The translations under genes were made by a program, and so were the position numbers. The notes beneath the pieces were generated by a model, which was given only the letters and a program-made list of their open reading frames with translations, was not told the origin of the DNA and did not search any database. From an uncultured Prevotellaceae bacterium (GTDB lineage: Bacteria > Bacteroidota > Bacteroidia > Bacteroidales > Bacteroidaceae), in NCBI GenBank assembly GCA_900320435.1, contig ONSH01000024.1, forward strand, positions 1 to 43,789: DNA of 43,789 nt, written 5' to 3'. Position 1 is the stretch's first letter. Each line of letters starts with the position of its first letter. Below, one piece after another: positions 16,501 through 24,349 of this stretch.

Positions 16501-17662
16501 CTTCAAATGGTGTCGAGCTGTTTTCAAGTTGTACTTTTAAATATATCTTGTTTTTGGGACCATAGGCCAATCTTGTAATCTGGAGCCAAACAGATAATCT
16601 ACGGAGAAATCCCAAATTTTCATCATCGGGTTCAAAAACTATGTTAAGATTATCTTTATATTCGCTTTCACGAGGTGAAAAGATAACCTTATTCCCCTGC
16701 TTATTTAAATTAATTCCATCTAAATTTATTATTCTGCTAAATGAATGAGATTGCCAAAAACCAAAAGATTTAGTATTGCAAATATTCATTGCATCTTCCA
16801 GATAGGATAAATAAGTTTCATACCTTTCAACTTCTTTTATCCTCTTCTCTATTATCAATCTTTCATCATCAGAAATATAGGTGTCTTTAAAATATCGCAA
16901 TTTACGCCATAGACGTTCTTTATATGATTTAAGGTATCTATAATTATCACCGATTTGTTCATATTCATTATCAACTGTGCCATCTGTATTGACTGCAACG
17001 CCCTTACATAATTCTTTGTTAATAGTAAGAATGGTATCTTTAACGATACTTATGTCCTGAGTAATATCTTTTGCAAGATGAATGCCATCTTCTATTATTG
17101 AAAAAGTGGGAGAAAGTTGAGTCCGATATTTCTCAAAGAACAGCTTAAAGCCACTTTTATCTTCAATTTTAATAACAATCCCACAACATTCCTCCCTAGA
17201 TATTTTCTTGTAATAACGTCCAGATATTGTGACCGTTAAATCCGACGAAAGAAGATGCTCTCCATTTTTGTCCAAACAACATGATACTCCGATTGTTGTC
17301 GGAAATCTTTGACTAAGTGAATACATATCTTCCTCATCAGCTCCTAATCTGTCAACCCTTTCATCAAGTTCTTCACTGCTATTATCATCTTGGGACTCTT
17401 GATATAAAGAGTCACTTTCCAAATCGGTATCAACAGCTTTATCGGATGGGGACGGATTATTGGAAGAGAAATCAACAACTTGTTTCCTCTGTGGAAATAA
17501 TATAGCTGTACTATATAAAGAACCAGGCGTGGTATTGATAACTTCTTCATCAACATCACTACACTCATTATTGAGACAATAGAAATGCCCGTTACATGCG
17601 CCAGGGCCTTCCATTTGTTGCCTTATGAACTTTTCTAGGGAGTCACGCTTTGCCTGAATCAT
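13568..17662 (-). CDS. drmA: DrmA-like SF2 helicase (DISARM-related)
   Basis: A 1364-residue SF2 helicase of the DrmA type. Motif I is FPTGGGKTEAYLG at about 667-677, motif II (DELH) at 879-882, motif III SSTATTRN about 915, and motifs V/VI ATNMISVGLDVDRFNTIV and YIQASSRVARN around 1125-1165. A zinc ribbon (CPCCGRPL then CDNIDC) is inserted near 782-818 between motifs I and II. The long N-terminal ~650 residues hold no motif I can name. DrmA helicases use ATP to move on DNA and, with DrmB, form the core of DISARM phage defence. The start at 17662 overlaps the upstream gene by 20 bp, and the drmB-like gene follows after 1 bp. Low GC compared with flanking genes points to transfer. Confidence 0.87.
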   Translation of the reverse strand: MIQAKRDSLEKFIRQQMEGPGACNGHFYCLNNECSDVDEEVINTTPGSLYSTAILFPQRKQVVDFSSNNPSPSDKAVDTDLESDSLYQESQDDNSSEELDERVDRLGADEEDMYSLSQRFPTTIGVSCCLDKNGEHLLSSDLTVTISGRYYKKISREECCGIVIKIEDKSGFKLFFEKYRTQLSPTFSIIEDGIHLAKDITQDISIVKDTILTINKELCKGVAVNTDGTVDNEYEQIGDNYRYLKSYKERLWRKLRYFKDTYISDDERLIIEKRIKEVERYETYLSYLEDAMNICNTKSFGFWQSHSFSRIINLDGINLNKQGNKVIFSPRESEYKDNLNIVFEPDDENLGFLRRLSVWLQITRLAYGPKNKIYLKVQLENSSTPFEENSEHYFSIVTEKVNERCFFGTQIKIESNLLSAYQERNNESKQDDKEHLNYLYRSIKDYAVGHLCSVDWKITDDEKWVCSEFIPSFETPDVEPIPRDKFSFVEENGIRIPRPLLEDPRALEFKWLSLFSEATDAEIIFHLKDFVAKYQIWIDKQRDVLRNDQDDNHIGFENLDKCQSDCDRMAYNIKLILEENPSNMMSFRLMNTAMFIQLWHSKRSTDEETCFDFYKEKADDHLFGNKPAAWRPFQLAFILLNLDGIIRRSDDPKWKCRNELVDLVWFPTGGGKTEAYLGIIALSIISRRRQSPEHGGGTTAIMRYTLRLLATQQFQRAMRLILALEQIRRWNLYNLGDEPISIGLFVGEDSLPNNAKSLSDECQKWNTRDDFGKRRESKIPLDKCPCCGRPLKYQNKGTASAPKIVFRCDNIDCTFSDELPVKLCDEYIYQNPPTLLFGTVDKFAALGHKVSTSSEKQDSRRLFGKGELNYLPPSLIIQDELHLLLGPLGSAVSLFECAIDQLCSYKDDSGLIIRPKIISSTATTRNTELQIRALYDRDVSIFPKPGTDYDDSFFSFYQRKEVDGEVKFVSKRKYIGVFPTGRTHMTTQMRLIATMFVHRALFEKEHAESLSDKKVQEAMDFYHSIIDYFNSLKEVGKTDAQFYTEFTKYTRRLFKRVLRYSDKLECLYGYDSSFSKSELTGRLSGAEVVNELEKVGKNWKAEERLPHKNEDGSEWLHGTTPPDLILATNMISVGLDVDRFNTIVMNSMPRNIAEYIQASSRVARNKLGLVITLHNPFRARDLSHFERFREFHEKLYYYVEPISITPFSKKSVCKYLPLYNAAMIRHHYDTLANPDNASALTAQMQNTIKNDMYVYFRDRLERTQKLSSELKELLTEELERFIELFIEEALNKWQGMVDNQQTGEYSLRYSGSDFLNSNRRQKVKWKDLFLALDAYLDDEAENMWAVPMSLRTVESEAVLNIKDN

Positions 17663-19976
17663 ATTTTATATTTTTTACAGTTTTCAAATTTATGTCCAAT
17701 AACTGAACCAGAATATTAACATCTGACGCAGTGTTTATCTCAAGTAGAGTAAGGATTTCAGAATGATCCTCATATAATTTCACAAAATAATCATCACTAA
17801 TAGAAGACACTGTTAGAATTGACTGCAACAATGATTCTATCTGACTATTTAGCACCTTGGTGTTATTATTCTTGATCAACTTCTTGGTTAAAATCACCCG
17901 ATGATAAGGTGAACCTATTTTGAAGCCAAGGAAAGACAACAAACTATTCTGGCTTTTTCGACTTCGAGGTAAAATCATTGGATAGTCAAAATCAAACCAT
18001 TTTTCGAAAGCGCGTAATGAGATCTCCTTATTATTGGGAAAAACAGCTTCATATGTTGGCTCTACGCCCATCTCATCAACTTCTCTTTTAAGGAGATATT
18101 TCCATAGTTCAATGTTTGAATTTATTTGTTCTTCCGTAAGTGCAAATGCAGGGTCACGACGAATGTAGCCTTCCGATTTGAGATTACTATCTGATTTCTT
18201 AATGAGGTTATCTTTTATTTGGCTCACGAGTTCATCAAGCAATTGAAGTTTCATTCCTTCCTCAAAAGGAAGTTCTTTAAGACTGGATATACAATAACGT
18301 CCACCATTGACATACAACACACGGTCTGCCGCTAATCTTTTTGCTCTACCGCTCTCAAATTCTATCGTGCAGCGTTCTGCCAAATACTCACGAGCATCTG
18401 ATTCTGCCTCATCAATATCGTTTAGAATATCAGGCATAATAGGTTTTTGAAGCATTTTTTTGCTCCAGCCCAATTTCTCCTTCCTAAATGATGAGAAAAG
18501 AAGTCCATTTAAGTCCTTCTCGTAAAAATGTTTATTCCATTCATAATATCTATTATGAGTAAGCCTATTAATTATGGTTAATCCCCCTTGCCCCTTTTTC
18601 AATGGTAGCGGATCAAATGAATTTGGATAGGTTTTATATCTTTCATCTGTATATCTAAATGAATACATCACAACAAAGTCTTCATCCAAGCCATCTCGTA
18701 GTTGGCTGAAATCCTTAAAAACAATTCGTCTATGTTCAGAAGAGAAACACTTTCGGATAGAATCCTTATAGACCTTATTAATTCCTGGTGGAAGAACAAA
18801 AGCCACAGAATGGTAGTTTTCAACTTGCTCTAATATTCTAAATGCGATCTCTTCGTCCCATAATTGCATATAATAGTTGAGAAAAGGGCTCACCACATCG
18901 AACTGAGAAAATCCTATTTCTGACTCACATTCTTTTATGAAACAATTTTGGGACTCGGGTGTAAATGCCAATGACAGGGCATTCTTTATTCTATAATTAT
19001 GAGAGAACTCATCGAGATATGAATCAATATCTGCAGTAAAAATGTCACGTTCAGCAGAATCAATAATATATTGAGAGTCCAACTTTTCTCGTTGGAACAT
19101 CAAATTGAGTTCGTCAGGTGTGAAAGTAATAAAACCATCATAATCATCAAAACGCCTAATCTCTCGATTTAAAAGATTTGCTACTAATGACGCCTTTACA
19201 TTTTCCTTTGCATAATACAATCTAAATGGACGTTCGGTAATATAGAAGACAAAGCAATTCTTTATTCCAACACCATATTGATTCAACCGTTCCAGTTGGT
19301 CCAAATTATAAGAGAACGTTATTTTACCTCTATTTTGAGAATGAAATATAAAAAGGTTTTCAATATTGGGAATATTATCCTTGTTCTTTTTAAGTATTGC
19401 TTCTATATCATAGGCCGTCAAATTATTAGTCACGATTGCATTATCATCGTTGCCTATTATGTTTGTTGTAAATAGTTGTTCTAACCAGGGATTCTTGTCC
19501 TGTTTCCTTGTAACAACATCTTTTTCTTGAACTACAAATAATGATTTTCTTTCATTATTGGATGCCTGTAAATCTTCGCTAAACAACGTCAAGAACTTTG
19601 CGTAATACTTTCTCTCCTCAGATATCTGCTTATACTGCTTGCTTTTCGCAGAAAGTCCCATAGGAAGAACCATTGCCCCAGTGGTTTTCTTTTTGGCAAT
19701 ATGAATATACTTCTGTATATGGGAGAATGCTATTTTATGAATCAGGAATCGCACAAGTAGTTCACGAGCCCATTCTGGACAGGTTGGCACATAAATGATT
19801 TGGTAATTAATACTTCCTTCCTGTTGCCTTTCGCAGAAATGGTCAACAATATTGTTCATGGTACAAAGAAATTTACGTCCATCTGCAACTTTTGAATGTT
19901 GCATCATATCACAGACTGCAGAAAAGAATCCTGTCTCGTGACTGATCAGATCTTTATATTTTTCCTGTGCTCCCAT
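17643..19976 (-). CDS. DrmE-like protein of unknown activity (tentative)
   Basis: A 777-residue protein with no helicase, nuclease, methylase or membrane motif that I can name. Its size, its place just before drmA, and a C-terminal part with a small domain (RVLYVNGGRYCISSLKEL about residue 565) and a helical segment (WKYLLKREVDEMGV, ISLRAFEKWFDFDYPMILPRS) suggest the DrmE protein of class 2 DISARM, whose biochemical role is unknown. This assignment rests on resemblance and gene order and is not certain. The N-terminal third (ICDM-type helices and a possible Rossmann-like middle with FVFYITERPFRLYYA) could also be a degenerate nucleotide-binding fold. It starts 2 bp after the NERD helicase gene and overlaps drmA by 20 bp, so it belongs to the operon. 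Confidence 0.55.
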   Translation of the reverse strand: MGAQEKYKDLISHETGFFSAVCDMMQHSKVADGRKFLCTMNNIVDHFCERQQEGSINYQIIYVPTCPEWARELLVRFLIHKIAFSHIQKYIHIAKKKTTGAMVLPMGLSAKSKQYKQISEERKYYAKFLTLFSEDLQASNNERKSLFVVQEKDVVTRKQDKNPWLEQLFTTNIIGNDDNAIVTNNLTAYDIEAILKKNKDNIPNIENLFIFHSQNRGKITFSYNLDQLERLNQYGVGIKNCFVFYITERPFRLYYAKENVKASLVANLLNREIRRFDDYDGFITFTPDELNLMFQREKLDSQYIIDSAERDIFTADIDSYLDEFSHNYRIKNALSLAFTPESQNCFIKECESEIGFSQFDVVSPFLNYYMQLWDEEIAFRILEQVENYHSVAFVLPPGINKVYKDSIRKCFSSEHRRIVFKDFSQLRDGLDEDFVVMYSFRYTDERYKTYPNSFDPLPLKKGQGGLTIINRLTHNRYYEWNKHFYEKDLNGLLFSSFRKEKLGWSKKMLQKPIMPDILNDIDEAESDAREYLAERCTIEFESGRAKRLAADRVLYVNGGRYCISSLKELPFEEGMKLQLLDELVSQIKDNLIKKSDSNLKSEGYIRRDPAFALTEEQINSNIELWKYLLKREVDEMGVEPTYEAVFPNNKEISLRAFEKWFDFDYPMILPRSRKSQNSLLSFLGFKIGSPYHRVILTKKLIKNNNTKVLNSQIESLLQSILTVSSISDDYFVKLYEDHSEILTLLEINTASDVNILVQLLDINLKTVKNIKYDSGKA

Positions 19977-19978
19977 AA

Positions 19979-21730
19979 CTATTGTAAGACTAACATTTGA
20001 AGATCCATAATGGCACGAGTCATACCAACATACAACTCTAATGTGCTTATCTCAGTTCTACCATTAATAACCAATATTACATGTTTACATTCTAACCCTT
20101 TATAGGCCAGCATCGATGTAAATGGTATTTCTGACGTATCTAGGCAGATGTTTTTGGGTGATAGTTCTTTGATTCCTTCTATTGTCGCTATTCTATCGTA
20201 CAACTTCTCATTGCCTGTAGTTTGTTCTTTTTTCGTGCTTGAATCAGCCAGAATAACATACTCATTCCAGTTTTTAGCACTATCTCTAATCTCATTCTTA
20301 ATTTTGTTTATATGCTTTATCAACTGCTTGGCACCATCGAAATAAAAAACTTGAGTTGATGCGTAGTTTTCTTTGATAATACACTGGAACAAGTCTTTTG
20401 CCGAGGATCCGTTAAGTAACATCTTGGCGAACGAAACTATCTCTTTATTTGTCGGAACACGCTTATTAGTGTCCAAAATGAATCGGGCTCCATTAAGAGC
20501 TAATGCGTCTGCGATTTCATCTATTTGTCGAGATTCGTAATTGTAGCCTTGCTCTGTATCAAAAAAAACAAGATAACGGCCTGTCGAAACACCATTCTTT
20601 GTTACAGATGTAAGAGCATCGAGAAGAGGTAACGCTCCTTTGTCAAGAACATCTTGAGCTTCATCTATAACAATGTAGTCATATGGCACAAAATCATTTC
20701 GTTCTCTCACTGAAGAAAATAACGTTTCTAACTCATCATTAGCAGCGCCACTTGTGATATCATCCAGAGACAATCTTGTGGACATTACTTGAGATTGGAT
20801 AGAAAAAACAAACGAAGCAAATTGTTCAACGCTGCAATTGGGAAGTCCGGCTCGCCACAATTCATTCTTAATTTTGGCTTCTAGCAACTTATTCCAACAC
20901 AGGTATAATCCCCTAAGGGTGTGGTATTTCTCTATATAGGCACGGGCAATGGTCGTTTTGCCTGTACCTGGACCTCCTTCGATAAAGAGACGATCATTTT
21001 TCTGGAGACTATTAAAAGAACTCAAATTATCAATATTTAAGCGTTGTAATATAGCCTCCATACCTCTTTCAGAATATACATTCCTACTGCGGTCTGCAAA
21101 ATTATATAGTAATGACTGTATTGCTATTTCTACATCTTGCGCTTGGAGATCAGGTCGACGCCATCCATTCTTATTCTTATCATATGCCAACACATCTATG
21201 CAGAAATCAGCAAAAGACTTGGAAATATCATCGTGTTGTATTTTAGACCATAGCTTATATCCTAAATCTGTGCTCGGATTAGTACTGGTATGATCCATAC
21301 TTGTATGGGGAAAAGCACACACTGTGTCAATAAACAACTGTGATGCACTAATAACCCTGTTGCTAATAAGTGCATACATATAATCCCTTGCCTGATCAAA
21401 AGGTGCTCTTTCCATATATGTTCGCTCACGAGAAGCTTCATAATAGTATAAGCCCTGTTCAATCCCTATCTTTCCACCTTTTACCTCTACAATAATTACG
21501 CCTTTTTCTGACACCAACAAGAAATCAATTTGTATTTCGTTTTGACTCTTTACAGAAACAGGCAGTCTTAAGTTATGCCAGAAATGCCAGGTATAATCAC
21601 TATTGGAACAATCTAAATAAATACGCCTGAACATCTCTATTTCACCATAAAGAGGACTACCATCATTTTGAGTGATAATGGCATCCAAATCGCTGGTATT
21701 GTTATAACTAACGTGTGATATTATTGGCAT
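19979..21730 (-). CDS. NERD nuclease fused to SF1 (UvrD/Rep-like) helicase
   Basis: A 583-residue protein with two parts. Residues 28-90 form a NERD nuclease domain with the PD-(D/E)xK pattern: E30, D69 in QIDFLLV, and E82-V-K84 in VEVKGGK. Residues about 245-583 form an SF1 helicase: Walker A EGGPGTGKT (251-259), Walker B IDEAQD (355-360), TNKRVPTNKE around 421-430, AYKGLECKHVILV (542-554) and YVGMTRA (567-573). It may cut and unwind foreign or damaged DNA. It starts 10 bp after the radical SAM gene and ends 2 bp before the DrmE-like gene, within the defence operon. Known DISARM classes do not list a NERD helicase as a core gene, so this is a notable accessory or replacement component. Confidence 0.85.
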   Translation of the reverse strand: MPIISHVSYNNTSDLDAIITQNDGSPLYGEIEMFRRIYLDCSNSDYTWHFWHNLRLPVSVKSQNEIQIDFLLVSEKGVIIVEVKGGKIGIEQGLYYYEASRERTYMERAPFDQARDYMYALISNRVISASQLFIDTVCAFPHTSMDHTSTNPSTDLGYKLWSKIQHDDISKSFADFCIDVLAYDKNKNGWRRPDLQAQDVEIAIQSLLYNFADRSRNVYSERGMEAILQRLNIDNLSSFNSLQKNDRLFIEGGPGTGKTTIARAYIEKYHTLRGLYLCWNKLLEAKIKNELWRAGLPNCSVEQFASFVFSIQSQVMSTRLSLDDITSGAANDELETLFSSVRERNDFVPYDYIVIDEAQDVLDKGALPLLDALTSVTKNGVSTGRYLVFFDTEQGYNYESRQIDEIADALALNGARFILDTNKRVPTNKEIVSFAKMLLNGSSAKDLFQCIIKENYASTQVFYFDGAKQLIKHINKIKNEIRDSAKNWNEYVILADSSTKKEQTTGNEKLYDRIATIEGIKELSPKNICLDTSEIPFTSMLAYKGLECKHVILVINGRTEISTLELYVGMTRAIMDLQMLVLQ

Positions 21731-21740
21731 ATTGCTCAGT

Positions 21741-23174
21741 TTATTTATAGCTTTCCCATAGTTTGGGATTTAATAAGTTAGACATCTTATAGTTAAACAT
21801 TTCCAAGAGCTCTTCTCTGTGCTGCGGGAATTTCTCCAAAGTTCTCATTACAGACTGCAAAGGTAAGCACATCTTTACCTGTCCTTCCCCATCGCCATAA
21901 TAGCCATTTTTCAAATCCTGAAGAAACTCCTCAAATGTCTTCAAATGGGGTCTATCGGTAACATGCAGTGAATGCTCCTCCCAGTAAGACTGATTCCTGT
22001 ATGCGAATTCCCAAAACGACATTTTTTTATAAAATTGTTGCTGGTTACACCATCGGGCAATCTGAATGTACAGATTTGATATTTCATACTTGTGATAGTC
22101 CTCATGCCGCATGACATATCCGACACAACCATACGACATGAGAATCCTGATGCGCTGGAAAAGTTCCCAAATGTCATTGTAGAATCGTTCGTGGCTATGC
22201 TCTGTCAATCTGAATCCACAGAATAGATAGAACTTAGTTCCCTTCTTCGGGTTATAATGTTTCCAAATCTTGAGTGCTATTTCTATAGTTTCCCTATCTC
22301 GCCAATTGTCGAAAGCGAAAATAAAATCACCATGATAGCGAGCATGGGACAGCATTTCTGCCATCTCCCGACCATTGGGGCTCTCAGCTAGCATCCGTTC
22401 GTCCAATCCCTGACGGAACTGAAATGGCCGTTTGGTATCAATCAACTGCTGCAATAGCGGTCTCCAAATTGCGGGCGAAGAAGCCAAAAAGTTATCGTCC
22501 CACAAATAGATATATGGACGGACAAGTCGACCTCGTTCATCCCGCTCATTATCCAAGAACCATTCTAGTTTCGAATAGGGAAGGATGGTATTTTCTTTCT
22601 TATTGATGCAGAAGGCACAATGACGTTTGCACCCACGAGTAAGGAATCCGATACTGTACTGCTGATAATCTTTGTACTTTTCGCGTTTAAACCCTCTTTT
22701 TACCTGCTGTTCCACAAAAGCATCATAAAGGTGATAATAAGGCATCTGACGAGCCATGTCAATACCCTTCTGCTTCAAACCGCAACGGTGATTATCCAAA
22801 GAATTCAGATACTCGTCTTGTTCAAGTCGATTCATGTCCTCTTCTCGAAGCTTTGAGAATTCCCTAATGCCTTTGACGGTAGCATAGAAGCCCGTTCCGC
22901 CCACCTCAAACTTTGCCTCTTCGGAAGTTCCTATTGCTTTAGTATAGAATTCGGGATTCTTGGTAAAGGTAAAAACCTTCGAGAGATAGATTCTGTCATA
23001 TCGACTAATATCTGCCTGCGAGTCAAGAATAAGCTCAAACATGATGCCATTGTCCAAGAGAAAACCAGCAATCTTCAACAATGCAAGATTCGGGTGGCGC
23101 GAACCATTATCTAAAAGGTCTGCGTCAACCAAACCTATACACCGATACATTGGTGGCACTCTCAATGCTTTCAT
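21741..23174 (-). CDS. Radical SAM enzyme at the head of the DISARM-like operon
   Basis: A 477-residue radical SAM protein. The N-terminal ~110 residues (HPNLALLKIAGFLLDNG, SRYDRIYLSKVFTFT) look like a degenerate cobalamin-binding-type domain but lack a DxHxxG motif. The iron-sulfur motif is GCKRHCAFC with C182, C186 and C189, followed by strands typical of the partial TIM barrel (IYLWDDNFLAS, FRQGLDERML, FIFAFDNW). The enzyme should cleave S-adenosylmethionine to start radical chemistry; its substrate is unknown. It is the first large gene of the operon, 10 bp before the NERD helicase. It could modify nucleic acid, make a small antiviral nucleotide, or be unrelated cargo. Similar proteins of unknown function occur in mobile regions. 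Confidence 0.82.
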   Translation of the reverse strand: MKALRVPPMYRCIGLVDADLLDNGSRHPNLALLKIAGFLLDNGIMFELILDSQADISRYDRIYLSKVFTFTKNPEFYTKAIGTSEEAKFEVGGTGFYATVKGIREFSKLREEDMNRLEQDEYLNSLDNHRCGLKQKGIDMARQMPYYHLYDAFVEQQVKRGFKREKYKDYQQYSIGFLTRGCKRHCAFCINKKENTILPYSKLEWFLDNERDERGRLVRPYIYLWDDNFLASSPAIWRPLLQQLIDTKRPFQFRQGLDERMLAESPNGREMAEMLSHARYHGDFIFAFDNWRDRETIEIALKIWKHYNPKKGTKFYLFCGFRLTEHSHERFYNDIWELFQRIRILMSYGCVGYVMRHEDYHKYEISNLYIQIARWCNQQQFYKKMSFWEFAYRNQSYWEEHSLHVTDRPHLKTFEEFLQDLKNGYYGDGEGQVKMCLPLQSVMRTLEKFPQHREELLEMFNYKMSNLLNPKLWESYK

Positions 23175-23188
23175 CGTTTCAATTATTG

Positions 23189-23446
23189 TTAAGCAACTTT
23201 TAAGGCTTCCTTATTCAGACAAACGAGGTGATCATCGCCAACAAGTACAAGCACATCCGTCTCCGACCGTGACCAATTCACCAATTCCTCAAACCCCATA
23301 TCCAAAGCCTCTTTAGCCCGAACTTCACGCCACCCTTTTGTGGCGACTAATTCATTTAACATCTTGGCAGAATCTTCGTCCACCAAATCTATCAGGTGCA
23401 TCCATTCCTGAAACATTCCACCCGCAGGTATTTCCAATTTCATCAT
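23189..23446 (-). CDS. Small protein of unknown function upstream of the radical SAM gene
   Basis: An 85-residue acidic protein (MMKLEIPAGGMFQEW to CLNKEALKVA) ending 14 bp before the radical SAM gene, so it is probably in the same transcript. I chose the ATG at 23446 because AT-rich sequence precedes it, as is common at Bacteroidetes starts; the frame continues to an ATG at 23497, where it would abut the previous stop. There is no signal peptide, membrane segment or cysteine motif. It does not look like a typical RiPP precursor. It could be a partner of the radical SAM enzyme, a regulator, or unrelated. Confidence 0.55.
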   Translation of the reverse strand: MMKLEIPAGGMFQEWMHLIDLVDEDSAKMLNELVATKGWREVRAKEALDMGFEELVNWSRSETDVLVLVGDDHLVCLNKEALKVA

Positions 23447-23500
23447 AATTACATTTTTAAATCTACCGTCGTAGTCCATGTGTAAAATCCCCCGCAAGTG

Positions 23501-23905
23501 CTATGATTCATAGCTGAAGACAAAATCTCCCACCGTCACAGTCATACGGCCATCGTCGGCAATGACGGCATAATGTTTCATCACGTAGCTGCGCAGGAAA
23601 GTCGTCTCACTTTGCGCATTGAACTCTGCCTGCACCTTGAGGAAAGCATTGCCCAGAGGCGACGGCGACGATGCTTCGGCCGCTTCACGACCCTGACGCA
23701 CAAACTCGGTGGAACCCTTGGAAATCAGACGGAAACGCTCACGCGCCTTCACCTGGTTCGGAGTGCTGTGGGAAGCACGTTCGGGGTCGCGCTGCACAGC
23801 ATAGACGGCACCCGTCTTGAAGTTGCGGCGGAGATAGAGTCCGCTCTTTTTGTCGGCTCGGCCATGCATGGCGCTCAAGAGCCAGTTGGGATCGATTTTG
23901 GCCAT
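23501..23905 (-). CDS. Conserved hypothetical protein, GC-rich
   Basis: A 134-residue basic protein (MAKIDPNWLLSAMHGRADKK to VGDFVFSYES). The first half is rich in Arg/Lys (SGLYLRRNFKTGAVYAV, QVKARERFRLISKGS), which hints at nucleic-acid or structural binding, but I recognise no domain. Its GC and codon use resemble the host flanks more than the AT-rich defence operon, so it may be older chromosomal sequence caught between two island modules. It has its own plausible promoter (boxes at 23927-23934 and 23955-23958). Confidence 0.65.
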   Translation of the reverse strand: MAKIDPNWLLSAMHGRADKKSGLYLRRNFKTGAVYAVQRDPERASHSTPNQVKARERFRLISKGSTEFVRQGREAAEASSPSPLGNAFLKVQAEFNAQSETTFLRSYVMKHYAVIADDGRMTVTVGDFVFSYES

Positions 23906-23926
23906 AAAAAATACTTATTTTGCCCT

Positions 23927-23958
23927 CAAAGTTACAAAATCAGCGGGACGGGTGCAAG
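23927..23958 (-). promoter_or_regulatory. Bacteroidetes promoter for the 134-residue hypothetical gene
   Basis: On the minus strand CTTG (23955-23958) and TAACTTTG (23927-23934) are separated by exactly 20 bp, close to TTTG-N20-TAnnTTTG. The start codon at 23905 lies 21 bp after the -7 box. Confidence 0.6.
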
Positions 23959-24071
23959 TTTTCCGACTCATTTTTTCATCTGCGGCCCGTTTTTTCTTCC
24001 CGCAGGCTGGTTTCGGGTGTTTTCTTTCGTCCTGAATCCTTTTTTTTTCCTGGCCCCTCAGAGCCCGCTCT

Positions 24072-24115
24072 GTGAACGAGTGGTGAACGAGTGGTGTACG
24101 AGCAGTGAACGAGTG
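24072..24115 (+). repeat. 11-bp tandem repeat, four copies
   Basis: Units of GTGAACGAGTG begin at 24072, 24083, 24094 and 24105. Copies 1, 2 and 4 are identical; copy 3 differs at three positions. The period equals about one DNA turn. Confidence 0.8.
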
Positions 24116-24202
24116 AGAACGAGGCTTCTCGTACTCTCCCCGTTATCGGCGCGTTGGCGGGACGTTGTCGCCAAAGACTCTAAGGAGTATCTTCTCCTAA
24201 AA

Positions 24203-24282
24203 CAGTTGACAGATTACTGACATGGTTGACATAAGCGGAAGTGTCAACAAATCCAGTACGACATTTTTGAATGTGTCAACTG
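24203..24282. repeat. Cluster of TTGACA/TGTCAA boxes with a 9-bp inverted pair
   Basis: CAGTTGACA (24203-24211) is the exact inverse of TGTCAACTG (24274-24282). Between them lie TTGACA (24226-24231) and TGTCAA (24242-24247). The arrangement suggests an operator or a structured region. Confidence 0.5.
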
Positions 24283-24319
24283 ATTCAGAAAACAGCCGTA
24301 ATTTGCTAAAAACACCAAA

Positions 24320-24341
24320 TGAGAATTTGAGAATTTGAGAA
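24320..24341 (+). repeat. Left copy of a 22-bp GAGAATTT inverted repeat
   Basis: A tandem of TGAGAATT units. The same 22 bp is present inverted at 25761-25782. The two copies bracket the DUF3791/DUF3990 cassette. Shorter single units recur at 25904-25917 and 26050-26066. Confidence 0.6.
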
Positions 24342-24349
24342 AATGAGAA

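Larger units (their letters stand above)
23959..24349. other. Non-coding gap with tandem and inverted repeats
   Basis: About 390 bp without a supportable gene. It holds an 11-bp tandem repeat (24072-24115), four TTGACA-type boxes (24203-24282) and a GAGAATTT tandem (24320-24341). An open frame running through it on the plus strand shows no recognisable domain. Confidence 0.55.

Noticed and set aside
23189..23446. Small protein as a RiPP precursor for the adjacent radical SAM enzyme
   Set aside because: It is 85 residues, folded-looking and acidic, without a leader-core layout or a Cys/Gly-rich core; kept only as an unknown partner.
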